Below, in pieces: positions 1 through 5,336 of a stretch of 8,898 bases of DNA; position 1 is the stretch's first letter, and every line of letters starts with the position of its first letter. This stretch comes from an uncultured Eubacteriales bacterium (GTDB lineage: Bacteria > Bacillota > Clostridia > Oscillospirales > Oscillospiraceae). The DNA lies in the NCBI GenBank assembly GCA_900549405.1, contig URNZ01000075.1, positions 1-8,898 of the forward strand, in the 5' to 3' direction. A program made the translations under genes and the position numbers. The notes under the pieces were generated by a model that was not told where the DNA came from, did no database searches, and saw only the letters and a list, made by a program, of their open reading frames with translations.

Positions 1-14
1 CTAAAGCTTTTTGG

Positions 15-45
15 AACCACCGGCAGTGCCGGTGGTTTTCTTTCT
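15..45 (+). terminator. Intrinsic terminator of a + strand unit to the left
   Basis: Arms at 15-25 and 27-37 are perfectly complementary (AACCACCGGCA / TGCCGGTGGTT) and are followed on the + strand by a T-rich run (TTTTCTTTCT). On the minus strand the hairpin is not followed by T residues, so it serves + strand transcription arriving from outside the window. The gene it ends is not visible. Confidence 0.75.
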
Positions 46-50
46 ATAAG

Positions 51-82
51 AAAAACCCCCGAGGCGAATACCTCGGGGGTTT
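51..82 (-). terminator. Intrinsic terminator after rplL
   Basis: A perfect 12-bp stem (53-64 with 71-82) closes a 6-nt loop (65-70). On the minus strand it ends in UUU and continues UUCUU. It lies 22 nt past the rplL stop codon and should end the rplJ-rplL transcript. Confidence 0.9.
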
Positions 83-104
83 AAAGCTCGTATGGGGAAG
101 AAAC

Positions 105-482
105 TTACTTCAGCTCGACCTTGGCGCCGACCTCTTCCAGCTTCTTCTTCATCTCCTCGGCCTCGTCCTTGGACACGGCCTCCTTCAGGGTCTTGGGAGC
201 GCCCTCGACCACGCCCTTGGCCTCAGCCAGGCCCAGGCCGGTGATCTCGCGGACAGCCTTGATGACCTTGATCTTGGCAGCGGCGTCGAAGCCAGCCAGG
301 ACAACGTCAAACTCGGTCTTCTCCTCAGCGGCCTCAGCGGCAGCGCCGCCGGCGGCGGGAGCGGCCATAGCGGCGGCGGAAACGCCGAACTCCTCCTCCA
401 GAGCCTTAACCAGCTCGGACAGCTCCAGAACGGTCAGGGCCTTCACTTCCTCGATCATAGCGGTGATTTTCTCGCTAGCCAT
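105..482 (-). CDS. rplL: Ribosomal protein bL12 (L7/L12)
   Basis: This encodes the L7/L12 stalk protein, which recruits translation GTPases to the large ribosomal subunit as dimers bound to the C-terminal helix of L10. The 125-residue product has the family layout: an N-terminal dimerisation helix pair (about residues 1-33, [20 protein letters not shown]), a flexible Ala/Gly-rich hinge (about 35-53) and a globular C-terminal domain (about 55-125) with the usual [20 protein letters not shown] and [10 protein letters not shown] segments. Length is normal. The start is an ATG at 480-482 with AGGAGG at 492-497 about nine bases upstream. It follows rplJ after 75 nt and is the last gene of the unit, ended by the hairpin at 53-82. 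Nothing suggests a defect. Confidence 0.98.
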   Translation of the reverse strand: MASEKITAMIEEVKALTVLELSELVKALEEEFGVSAAAMAAPAAGGAAAEAAEEKTEFDVVLAGFDAAAKIKVIKAVREITGLGLAEAKGVVEGAPKTLKEAVSKDEAEEMKKKLEEVGAKVELK

Positions 483-524
483 GGTGAAATACCTCCTAAA
501 ATTGGTTTTTTTAAAATTTAATGT

Positions 525-541
525 GCGCTTTTATAAAGCGC
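525..541 (-). other. Hairpin between rplJ and rplL
   Basis: Perfect 7-bp arms (GCGCTTT 525-531, AAAGCGC 535-541) enclose a 3-nt loop in the rplJ-rplL gap. The minus-strand RNA then runs into an A/U-rich tract (about 501-521) before the rplL ribosome binding site. No U-run follows the stem directly, so it is not a clear terminator. It could act in mRNA processing or in isolating rplL translation, since L12 is needed in several copies per L10. That role is inference. Confidence 0.45.
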
Positions 542-557
542 CGTGTGCCGGGATAGA

Positions 558-1088
558 TTACTCGGCAGCGGGGGCCTCGGCCTCGGCGGGCTCGCCGTTC
601 TTCTCGGCGATGGCCTTCAGGACGATAGCCAGGCTGGTAATGGGAGCCAGCATCATGCCCAGAGCCTGAGCCTGCAGGACCTCCTTGGAGGGCAGCTCGG
701 CCAGAGCCTGGATCTCCTCCAGGGAGATCACCTTGCCGTCCATAAAGCCGCCCTTGATGACGAACTTGTCATTGAGCTGCTTGACGTACTTGTTGACCAC
801 GCGCATGGGGGCGATGGGATCGCCGGCGCTGGTGGCCAGAGAAGTGGTGCCGTTGAGCACGTCGTCCAGACCCTCCAGGCCCACGTTGTTCAGAGCAAAA
901 CGGACCAGGGTGTTCTTCACCACGCCGTACTGCACCTCGTTCTGGCGCAGCTCGGTACGAAGGGCGGTGTCCTCGGCCACGGTGATACCCTTATAGTCCA
1001 CCAGCACGCCGCTGGAAGCGTTCTTCAGCTGCTCGGTCAGCGCGGCCACGATGGCCTGCTTCTCGGAAAGAACCTTTGCGTTAGGCAT
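558..1088 (-). CDS. rplJ: Ribosomal protein uL10
   Basis: This encodes L10, the base of the ribosomal stalk: its N-terminal domain binds 23S rRNA with L11, and its C-terminal helix carries L12 dimers. The frame remains open upstream to about 1154. The ATG at 1086-1088 is chosen because it gives the family N-terminus (MPNAKVLSEKQAIV) and has GGAGGTG about eight bases upstream; the extra upstream residues overlap the leader terminator and resemble nothing in the family. The product is 176 residues, near the usual 165-175. Segments typical of L10 include GVLVDYKGITVAEDTALR, VVKNTLVRFAL and ALAELPSKEVLQAQALGMM. The tail is rich in Ala, Glu and Pro. It is preceded by its own promoter and an attenuator leader, and followed by rplL. 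Confidence 0.97.
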   Translation of the reverse strand: MPNAKVLSEKQAIVAALTEQLKNASSGVLVDYKGITVAEDTALRTELRQNEVQYGVVKNTLVRFALNNVGLEGLDDVLNGTTSLATSAGDPIAPMRVVNKYVKQLNDKFVIKGGFMDGKVISLEEIQALAELPSKEVLQAQALGMMLAPITSLAIVLKAIAEKNGEPAEAEAPAAE

Positions 1089-1224
1089 TTTGGATTCACC
1101 TCCAACAAAATAAAAATCCTCCGCGTCAAAAGACAGGAGGACAGTACCATTCAAACTATGTCGTTGAATGCACTCTCGGCAGGGATTTACGCCTGGTTAA
1201 AAGCACCTGCTGTCTTTGAACGCT
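1089..1224 (-). promoter_or_regulatory. L10 leader: autoregulatory rplJL attenuator RNA
   Basis: About 135 nt of untranslated RNA separate the predicted start (near 1224) from rplJ. It carries elements I associate with Firmicutes L10 leaders: AAAGACAGCAGGTGC near the 5' end and CCTGCCGAG further on. The AAAGACAG strand (1210-1217) is perfectly complementary to CTGTCTTT (1129-1136). After one C-C mismatch three more pairs (AGG/CCU) reach into the left arm of the terminator at 1116-1142, so the two structures exclude each other. In Bacillus subtilis the L10(L12)4 complex is known to favour termination in the rplJL leader. That the same holds here is inferred. Confidence 0.85.
1107..1142 (-). 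terminator. Attenuator terminator in the rplJ leader
   Basis: In the minus-strand RNA, GUCCUCC (1136-1142) pairs with GGAGGAU (1116-1122), with a smaller GUC-UUUU-GAC helix in the loop. UUUUAUUUU (1107-1115) follows directly. It lies about 20 nt ahead of rplJ and competes with the 5' strand at 1210-1217. Confidence 0.8.
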
Positions 1225-1229
1225 AGAAT

Positions 1230-1258
1230 ATTCTATCATCCGGGACAGGCTTTGTCAA
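1230..1258 (-). promoter_or_regulatory. Sigma-A-type promoter for rplJ-rplL
   Basis: On the minus strand, TTGACA (1253-1258) is followed after exactly 17 nt by TAGAAT (1230-1235), predicting a start near 1224. The -35 box sits in the loop of a hairpin with perfect 10-bp arms (1240-1249 and 1265-1274). Confidence 0.8.
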
Positions 1259-1330
1259 GCAAAACCTGTCCCGGTGAGAGAAACAAATTTCTGCTCCCGA
1301 CGTTACGTCAGGAACGCTGCTCAGTCAAGC

Positions 1331-2023
1331 TCAGACCAGCTTGGCGCCGTTGATCTTGATGCCGGGGCCCATGGTGGCGGCCACGGTGCAGCTTCTCACA
1401 TACTGGCCCTTGGAAGCGGAGGGCTTGGCCTTGATGATAGCGCCCATGATGGCGTTAAAGTTCTCAGCCAGCTTCTCAGCACCGAAGGACACCTTGCCGA
1501 TGGGGCAGTGGATGATGTTGGTCTTATCCAGACGATACTCGACCTTACCGGCCTTGATCTCGTGGATGGCCTTGGTCACATCCATGGTCACGGTGCCGGC
1601 CTTGGGGGAGGGCATCAGGCCCTTGGGGCCCAGGACCTTACCCAGACGGCCCACAACGCCCATCATGTCGGGGGTAGCCACGACCACGTCGAAGTCGAAC
1701 CAGTTCTCCTTCTGGATCTTCTCCACCAGGTCCATCTCGCCCACATAGTCAGCGCCGGCGGCACGGGCCTCGTCGGCCTTGGCGGCCTTGGCGAACACCA
1801 GCACGCGCTGGGTCTTGCCGGTGCCGTGGGGCAGGACGATAGCGCCGCGGACCTGCTGGTCAGCGTGGCGGGAGTCAACACCCAGCTTCACGTGCAGCTC
1901 GACGGTCTCGTCGAACTTAGCGGTAGCGGTCTCCACGACCAGGCCCATGGCCTCGTTGGCGTCATACTGCGCGTTCTTGTCGATCTTCTTGGCGCTATCC
2001 TGATACTTCTTGCCTCTAAACAT
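1331..2023 (-). CDS. rplA: Ribosomal protein uL1
   Basis: This encodes L1, the protein of the mobile L1 stalk that helps release deacylated tRNA from the E site. In many bacteria it also binds its own operon mRNA. The product is 230 residues from the ATG at 2021-2023, the family length. The N-terminus ([20 protein letters not shown]) and the signature [16 protein letters not shown] (about residues 130-145) are clear. AAGGAGGG at about 2032-2038 overlaps the rplK stop codon, so the two genes are probably translationally coupled; the gap is 13 nt. An upstream in-frame start near 2053 lacks this spacing and would lie inside rplK. The next gene, rplJ, begins about 240 nt downstream after a new promoter. 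Confidence 0.97.
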   Translation of the reverse strand: MFRGKKYQDSAKKIDKNAQYDANEAMGLVVETATAKFDETVELHVKLGVDSRHADQQVRGAIVLPHGTGKTQRVLVFAKAAKADEARAAGADYVGEMDLVEKIQKENWFDFDVVVATPDMMGVVGRLGKVLGPKGLMPSPKAGTVTMDVTKAIHEIKAGKVEYRLDKTNIIHCPIGKVSFGAEKLAENFNAIMGAIIKAKPSASKGQYVRSCTVAATMGPGIKINGAKLV

Positions 2024-2036
2024 CTCTAACCCCTCC

Positions 2037-2462
2037 TTACTCGCCCACGACAACGCCCATGGAGCGGGCAGTACCGGCGATCATGCTCATGGCGGCCTCG
2101 ATGCTGGCGGCGTTCAGGTCGGGCATCTTGGTCTCAGCGATCTTGCGCACATCTTCCTTGCTGATGGTGGCGACCTTGGTCTTGTTGGGCACACCAGAGC
2201 CAGACTCGATGTTGCAGGCCTTCTTGATGAGGACGGCCGCAGGGGGGGTCTTGGTCACAAAGGTGAAGGAGCGGTCGGCGTACACGGTGATGATGACGGG
2301 GATGATCATGCCCACGTCGTTCTTGGTGCGCTCGTTAAACTCCTTGGTAAAAGCGGCAATGTTCACGCCGTGCTGGCCCAGGGCAGGACCAACAGGGGGG
2401 GCGGGAGTCGCCTTGCCGGCGGGGATCTGAAGCTTTACATATCCAGTTACTTTCTGTGCCAC
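2037..2462 (-). CDS. rplK: Ribosomal protein uL11, GTG start
   Basis: This encodes L11, which with its 23S rRNA site forms the GTPase-associated centre, the target of thiostrepton-class antibiotics and a sensor for RelA-type stringent signalling. The reading frame starts at GTG (2460-2462), giving [20 protein letters not shown] after the initiator. GGAGG lies about 10 bases upstream. The frame is open further to about 2561, but that extension has no ribosome binding site and no family match. The product is 141 residues, the standard length. The proline-rich [14 protein letters not shown] segment (about residues 22-35) and the C-terminal RNA-binding domain (about 70-141, ending [11 protein letters not shown]) are intact. 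The 150-nt gap to nusG holds a candidate L1-binding site. Confidence 0.97.
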   Translation of the reverse strand: MAQKVTGYVKLQIPAGKATPAPPVGPALGQHGVNIAAFTKEFNERTKNDVGMIIPVIITVYADRSFTFVTKTPPAAVLIKKACNIESGSGVPNKTKVATISKEDVRKIAETKMPDLNAASIEAAMSMIAGTARSMGVVVGE

Positions 2463-2507
2463 GAAAGAGCACCTCCATTGAAAAAATGTGGTTGGGTTGG
2501 GCGTTCT

Positions 2508-2547
2508 GTGCCCAGTTTGGCGGGACGTTTCTGGCGTCCCTCCCACG
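2508..2547 (-). promoter_or_regulatory. Candidate L1-binding translational operator in the rplK leader
   Basis: The minus-strand RNA reads GUGGGAG, then a perfect 6-bp hairpin (2522-2527 with 2535-2540, 7-nt loop), then a strand ending GGGCAC whose CAC can pair back with GUG. This resembles the L1-stalk site in 23S rRNA, where GGUGGGAG and a strand ending in CACC flank a helix. L1 is known to repress the rplK-rplA mRNA in Escherichia coli. The similarity was judged by eye. Confidence 0.4.
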
Positions 2548-2579
2548 TTTCGGCGGGGCATTTACGGCTGCCGCGCCTG

Positions 2580-2600
2580 TCCTCTTTTGAAAGAAGAGGA
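2580..2600 (-). repeat. Hairpin just after nusG
   Basis: Arms TCCTCTT (2580-2586) and AAGAGGA (2594-2600) enclose 7 nt, 12 nt past the nusG stop codon. Neither strand has a T-run after it, so it is not an obvious terminator. It may protect or punctuate the nusG-rplK mRNA. Confidence 0.35.
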
Positions 2601-2612
2601 CTGCCGGGAAAA

Positions 2613-3137
2613 TCACTCGTTGGCGGGTTCCACCTGGTCCAGCTCCAGCTCCACGGGGGTCTCGCGTCCAAACATAGACACCACCACGCGGACCTTGCTG
2701 CGGTCCAGGTCGATCTCCTCCACCGTGCCCAGGAAGGACTCCAGCGCGCCGTCGGTGATCCGAACGGTGTCGCCCTCCTGATAGCTGACCACCACTTCGC
2801 GCTTTTCCACGCCCAGGGCGGCCACGTCGGCCTCGGACAGGGGGATGGCCTTGTTGCCCTCGCCCAAAAATCCGGTGACGCCGCGGATGTTCCGCACCAC
2901 GTGCCAGGTCTCGTCGTTCATGACCATCTTCACCAGCACATAGCCGGGGAACACCTTGCGCTCCACTTCCTTGGGGCCGTTGTCCGTGATCTCGGTCACG
3001 GTCTCCAGGGGGATGCTGATCTCGTGGATGAGACTTTGCATCCCGCGGTTTTCCACGTACTTCTCGATGGTCGCCTTCACCGTATTCTCATAGCCGGAAT
3101 AGGTGTGGACCACATACCAATTCGCATTGTCAGCCAT
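2613..3137 (-). CDS. nusG: Transcription termination/antitermination factor NusG
   Basis: NusG binds RNA polymerase across the clamp, controls pausing and links transcription to Rho or ribosomes. The 174-residue product has the NGN domain at about residues 5-110, with the hallmark start NWYVVHTYSGYENTVK and the FPGYVLVKMVMNDETWHVVR strand. A C-terminal KOW domain follows at about 118-172 (EGDTVRITDGALESFLGTVE, then FGRETPVELELDQVE). Length is normal and there is no inserted domain. The ATG at 3135-3137 follows the secE stop codon by 5 nt, and its GAGGT ribosome binding site overlaps the last secE codons, which points to coupled translation. Confidence 0.98.
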   Translation of the reverse strand: MADNANWYVVHTYSGYENTVKATIEKYVENRGMQSLIHEISIPLETVTEITDNGPKEVERKVFPGYVLVKMVMNDETWHVVRNIRGVTGFLGEGNKAIPLSEADVAALGVEKREVVVSYQEGDTVRITDGALESFLGTVEEIDLDRSKVRVVVSMFGRETPVELELDQVEPANE

Positions 3138-3142
3138 TCCGA

Positions 3143-3430
3143 TTACCTCAGGAGAGTGAGGAGCACGTCGATGGCGCTGCCGGCGATATAATCAAAGATC
3201 CAGATGAAGACGCCGACCACGATGACGCAGGCGATGACGATCAGCGTGTTGTTGATGGTCTGCTTGCGGGTGGGCCACTGGACCTTCTTCAGCTCGCTCT
3301 TCATATCCTTCAGCCACTTGCCGACGCGGGCGAACAGACTGGGCTTGGCCTTTTTATCGGCCTTCTTGTCCTTCTTCGCCTTGTCGGAACCGGCCTGGGC
3401 AGCCTGCTCCAGCTTTTCGTTCTCAGCCAT
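3143..3430 (-). CDS. secE: Preprotein translocase subunit SecE
   Basis: SecE is the small essential clamp of the SecYEG channel. The 95-residue product has a highly charged Lys/Asp-rich N-terminal region (about residues 14-36), the conserved amphipathic segment ELKKVQWPTRKQTINNT (about 46-62) and one membrane helix (about 62-84, LIVIACVIVVGVFIWIF). This is the single-helix form typical of Gram-positive bacteria. The start is the ATG at 3428-3430 with a modest GAAGGG nearby. An in-frame TTG at 3469 would add 13 unlikely residues. The ribosome binding site lies between complementary strands (3431-3436 and 3464-3469), so initiation may be tuned by mRNA structure. The gap to rpmG is 39 nt. Confidence 0.96.
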   Translation of the reverse strand: MAENEKLEQAAQAGSDKAKKDKKADKKAKPSLFARVGKWLKDMKSELKKVQWPTRKQTINNTLIVIACVIVVGVFIWIFDYIAGSAIDVLLTLLR

Positions 3431-3469
3431 TTGCGTTACCCTTCTTTCCTTACATCCTGAAAGACGCAA

Positions 3470-3634
3470 TTACTTGGTCTCATTGTGGACAGTGTGCTTT
3501 CTGCAGAAGGGGCAATACTTGTTCAGCTCAAGACGATCGGGGGTATTCTTCTTGTTCTTCATGGTGTTGTAGTTTCTCTGCTTGCACTCAGAGCACCGAA
3601 GGGTGATCTTGATGCGCGCGCCTGCCTTTGCCAT
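3470..3634 (-). CDS. rpmG: Ribosomal protein bL33, zinc-binding form
   Basis: This encodes L33, a small 50S protein near the E site. The 54-residue product starts at the ATG at 3632-3634, with AGGAGGTG about nine bases upstream. It reads [20 protein letters not shown] and ends HTVHNETK. Four cysteines in two CxxC pairs (C14, C17, C41, C44) make this the zinc-binding (C+) form rather than the cysteine-free paralogue made under zinc limitation in some Firmicutes. The frame stays open upstream to about 3715, but those residues overlap a strong leader stem and do not fit the family. It opens the rpmG-secE-nusG-rplK-rplA unit and is preceded by a long structured leader. Confidence 0.96.
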   Translation of the reverse strand: MAKAGARIKITLRCSECKQRNYNTMKNKKNTPDRLELNKYCPFCRKHTVHNETK

Positions 3635-3705
3635 TTGTCGGCACCTCCTTTTGGTGTGGCGGTCCCGGGGAACCGCTTCGTTTGGACCGCACACGAACGC
3701 CGCCT

Positions 3706-3749
3706 GAAAAAGCAAAACGCCGGGTCCGGCTCATTGGCCGGACCCAGCG
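3706..3749 (-). terminator. Strong intrinsic terminator or attenuator ahead of rpmG
   Basis: In the minus-strand RNA a 13-bp stem (3737-3749 with 3718-3730, one G-U pair) closes the 6-nt loop 3731-3736. UUUUGCUUUUU (3707-3717) follows. It lies about 70 nt upstream of rpmG and downstream of the only promoter found. It could attenuate the operon, end readthrough from the permease gene, or both. Confidence 0.75.
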
Positions 3750-3760
3750 AAACAAACGCA

Positions 3761-3779
3761 AAAATTGCGTCAGCGCAAT
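3761..3779 (-). terminator. Second, weaker terminator-like hairpin ahead of rpmG
   Basis: Perfect 6-bp arms (ATTGCG 3764-3769, CGCAAT 3774-3779) enclose TCAG. The RNA continues UUUUGCGUUUGUUU. The 3' arm can instead pair with the UGCGU just downstream, so alternative folds exist. Confidence 0.4.
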
Positions 3780-3891
3780 ACGGTGGGCTCCGGCGATCTG
3801 CCTCCCTGTGTCCGTCAAATGCGGGAGGGGGTCATGCGTCAAACACCGTAAAAATGCGCACGACAAAAAAGCCCCTTTCACAGGTATAGCA

Positions 3892-3921
3892 ACTATACCA
3901 CGCCAAGCCCTTGCCCGTCAA
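3892..3921 (-). promoter_or_regulatory. Sigma-A-type promoter for the rpmG operon
   Basis: On the minus strand, TTGACG (3916-3921) is followed after 18 nt by TATAGT (3892-3897). Upstream of it are two A-runs, the complements of 3925-3930 and 3934-3940, which resemble an UP element as expected for a ribosomal promoter. The -10 box lies in the palindrome GGTATAG-N3-CTATACC (3883-3899). Confidence 0.65.
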
Positions 3922-3930
3922 GGGTTTTTT
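3908..3930 (+). terminator. Terminator-like hairpin on the + strand over the rpmG -35 box
   Basis: CCCTTG (3908-3913) and CAAGGG (3919-3924) form a 6-bp stem with a 5-nt loop, followed by TTTTTT and a second T-run. No + strand gene is seen upstream, so it may be a by-product of the A-tract plus -35 box on the other strand. Confidence 0.35.
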
Positions 3931-3947
3931 CAATTTTTTTGCGGTTT

Positions 3948-4116
3948 GCCCTCTCAGTCACGGCTGCGCCGTGCCAGCTCCCCCATAGGGGGAGCCAAGT
4001 TTCCAAGCTCTGTCATTGCGAGGAGGGCAAAGCTCGACGCGGCAATCCGTTTCCCTCGTCCCCCTTGCCTCCCCCTCCGGGGGAGGTGCCCAGTGCGCAC
4101 ACTGGGCGGAGAGGGC
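3948..4116 (-). repeat. MITE-like intergenic repeat, left copy
   Basis: This 169-bp element is bounded by GCCCTCTC and GAGAGGGC. Read on the minus strand it matches the right copy (5337-5550): the first 39 bases are identical, followed by a CTCCCCC/GGGGGAG hairpin, a shared core (CGGATTGCCGCGTCG, CGCAATGACAG) and a shared end (GAGCTGGC, then GACTGAGAGGGC). It contains several internal hairpins and no reading frame of its own. It begins 2 nt beyond the permease stop codon. No target-site duplication is seen. Confidence 0.8.
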
Positions 4117-4118
4117 CG

Positions 4119-5231
4119 TCACTGCGGCAGGGTCAGGTCCCCCTCGCCGATCCAGCCCATTTTACGGAACATCTGGCCGAACAGCCAGCACAGCACGGCG
4201 GGCAGGATGAAGCAGATCAGGGCCATGCCCGCCCAGTCCATGGGGGTGATGGCGGCCTTCACGCCGGTGGCCACGTCGTTGACCCACCCGGCGTACACGC
4301 CGATCTGGCCCACCAGGCCGCAGGTGCCCATGCCGGAGGCCACGCCGCCGGAGGGGTCGTTCATCTGCAGGTGGAACAGGCAGGTGGCCATGGGCCCGGT
4401 GATGGCGGAGGTGAGGATGGCGGGCAGCCAGATGCGGGGGTTCTTCACGATGTTGGGCATCTGGAGCATAGAGGTGCCGATGCCCTGGCTCACCAGGCCG
4501 CCCCAGCCGTTCTCCTTAAAGGACAGCACGGCAAAGCCCACCATGTTGGCACAGCAGCCGGCCACCGCCGCGCCCCCGGCCAGACCGGTGAGGGTCAGGG
4601 CGGCGCAGATGGCGGCGGAGGAGATGGGCAGGGTCAGGGCGATGCCGATGACCACGGAGACGATGATGCCCATCCAGAAGGGCTGAAGCTCGGTGGCCCA
4701 GCGGATCAACGCGCCGATCTGAGAGGCCGCCTTGCCGATGGCCGGGGCCCACCAGGCAGCCAGGGCCACACCGGCGAAGATGGTCACCAGGGGGGTGACC
4801 AGGATGTCTACCTTGGTCTCCTTGGACACCGCCTTGCCCAGCTCAGCGGCGATGATGGCGATGAACAGCACGGCCAGGGGGCCGCCCGCGCCGCCCAGGG
4901 TGTTAGAGGCAAAGCCCACCGTGGCCAGGGAGAACAGCACCAGGGGCGGGGCCTGAAGGGCATAGCCGATGGCCACCGCCATGGCCGGGCCGCTCATGGC
5001 CGAGGCCAGGCCGCCCACGGTATAGCTGATGGTGTGGTCCCCGCTGCCCAGCGTGGCCACCACCTGGGTCAGGAAGGGGATGTGGAACTGGGTGCCGATG
5101 GTGTTGATGATGGTCCCGATGAGCAGGGAGCAGAACAGGCCCTGGGCCATGGCCCCCAGGGCATCGATGCCATAGCGCTTGGCGGAGATGACAATGTTTT
5201 TTCGCTTGAGAAAGGCTTTCAGCTTCTCCAT
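4119..5231 (-). CDS. PTS EIIC_2-type permease, probable nicotinate-regulated transporter
   Basis: The 370-residue product is a polytopic membrane protein of the type annotated as PTS subunit IIC (EIIC_2 family). Likely membrane segments lie at about residues 26-46, 82-106, 116-132, 143-165, 185-204, 206-236, 266-284 and 332-354, with Gly/Ala-rich stretches between them (GFASNTLGGAGGPLA, GLAGGAAVAGCCANMVGFAV). No IIA or IIB domain or gene is present, so it may not work as a phosphotransferase. I recall this family being predicted as a nicotinate-regulated transporter in NiaR regulons. That fits the NiaR-like gene next door and the operator over its promoter, but the substrate is inferred. The ATG at 5229-5231 is fixed by an in-frame TAA just upstream; the ribosome binding site is poor. 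The gene sits between two inverted repeat copies. Confidence 0.85.
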   Translation of the reverse strand: MEKLKAFLKRKNIVISAKRYGIDALGAMAQGLFCSLLIGTIINTIGTQFHIPFLTQVVATLGSGDHTISYTVGGLASAMSGPAMAVAIGYALQAPPLVLFSLATVGFASNTLGGAGGPLAVLFIAIIAAELGKAVSKETKVDILVTPLVTIFAGVALAAWWAPAIGKAASQIGALIRWATELQPFWMGIIVSVVIGIALTLPISSAAICAALTLTGLAGGAAVAGCCANMVGFAVLSFKENGWGGLVSQGIGTSMLQMPNIVKNPRIWLPAILTSAITGPMATCLFHLQMNDPSGGVASGMGTCGLVGQIGVYAGWVNDVATGVKAAITPMDWAGMALICFILPAVLCWLFGQMFRKMGWIGEGDLTLPQ

Positions 5232-5254
5232 TTACACACACTCATTTCAAAACA

Positions 5255-5286
5255 TGGTAGACACGTGTCAAGACACATGTCTACCA
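5255..5286. promoter_or_regulatory. Palindromic operator at the permease promoter, probable NiaR site
   Basis: Arms of 15 bp (5255-5269 and 5272-5286) are complementary except at one position (5264 against 5277), around a central AA. Each arm holds TAGACA...GTGTC or its complement, which fits my recollection of the TAGACA/TGTCTA core of NiaR sites. It starts one base after the -10 box and covers the predicted start, a position expected for repression. Confidence 0.75.
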
Positions 5287-5287
5287 C

Positions 5288-5315
5288 ATTTTACACGCCT
5301 ATGAAAATTTGTCAA
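5288..5315 (-). promoter_or_regulatory. Sigma-A-type promoter for the permease gene
   Basis: On the minus strand, TTGACA (5310-5315) is followed after 16 nt by TAAAAT (5288-5293), predicting a start near 5281 inside the palindrome 5255-5286. Confidence 0.75.
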
Positions 5316-5336
5316 GAGTTTTATTTTGGGGGCGAG

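Larger units (their letters stand above)
3635..3885 (-). promoter_or_regulatory. Long structured 5' leader of rpmG
   Basis: About 250 nt lie between the predicted start and rpmG. In transcript order it holds a hairpin with arms at 3823-3828 and 3801-3806, a terminator-like hairpin at 3764-3779, a strong terminator hairpin at 3718-3749, and an 11-bp stem with one bulged base (3684-3694 with 3654-3665) five bases before the rpmG ribosome binding site. I recognise no tRNA and no named riboswitch in it. No -10-like box is seen between the hairpins and rpmG, so readthrough seems required. Confidence 0.55.

Noticed and set aside
1299..1309. GACGT/ACGTC palindrome after rplA as a terminator
   Set aside because: The arms are only 5 bp with a 1-nt centre and no T-run follows on the minus strand.
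2010..3191. 393-codon open frame on the + strand across rplK and nusG
   Set aside because: It is antisense to two unmistakable genes and its composition (His, Gly, Asp, Leu) is that of a shadow frame.
3635..3885. A tRNA gene upstream of rpmG, as found near secE in some bacteria
   Set aside because: No segment forms a cloverleaf with a GTTCNANNC-type T-loop and matching acceptor arms; the stems seen are simple hairpins.
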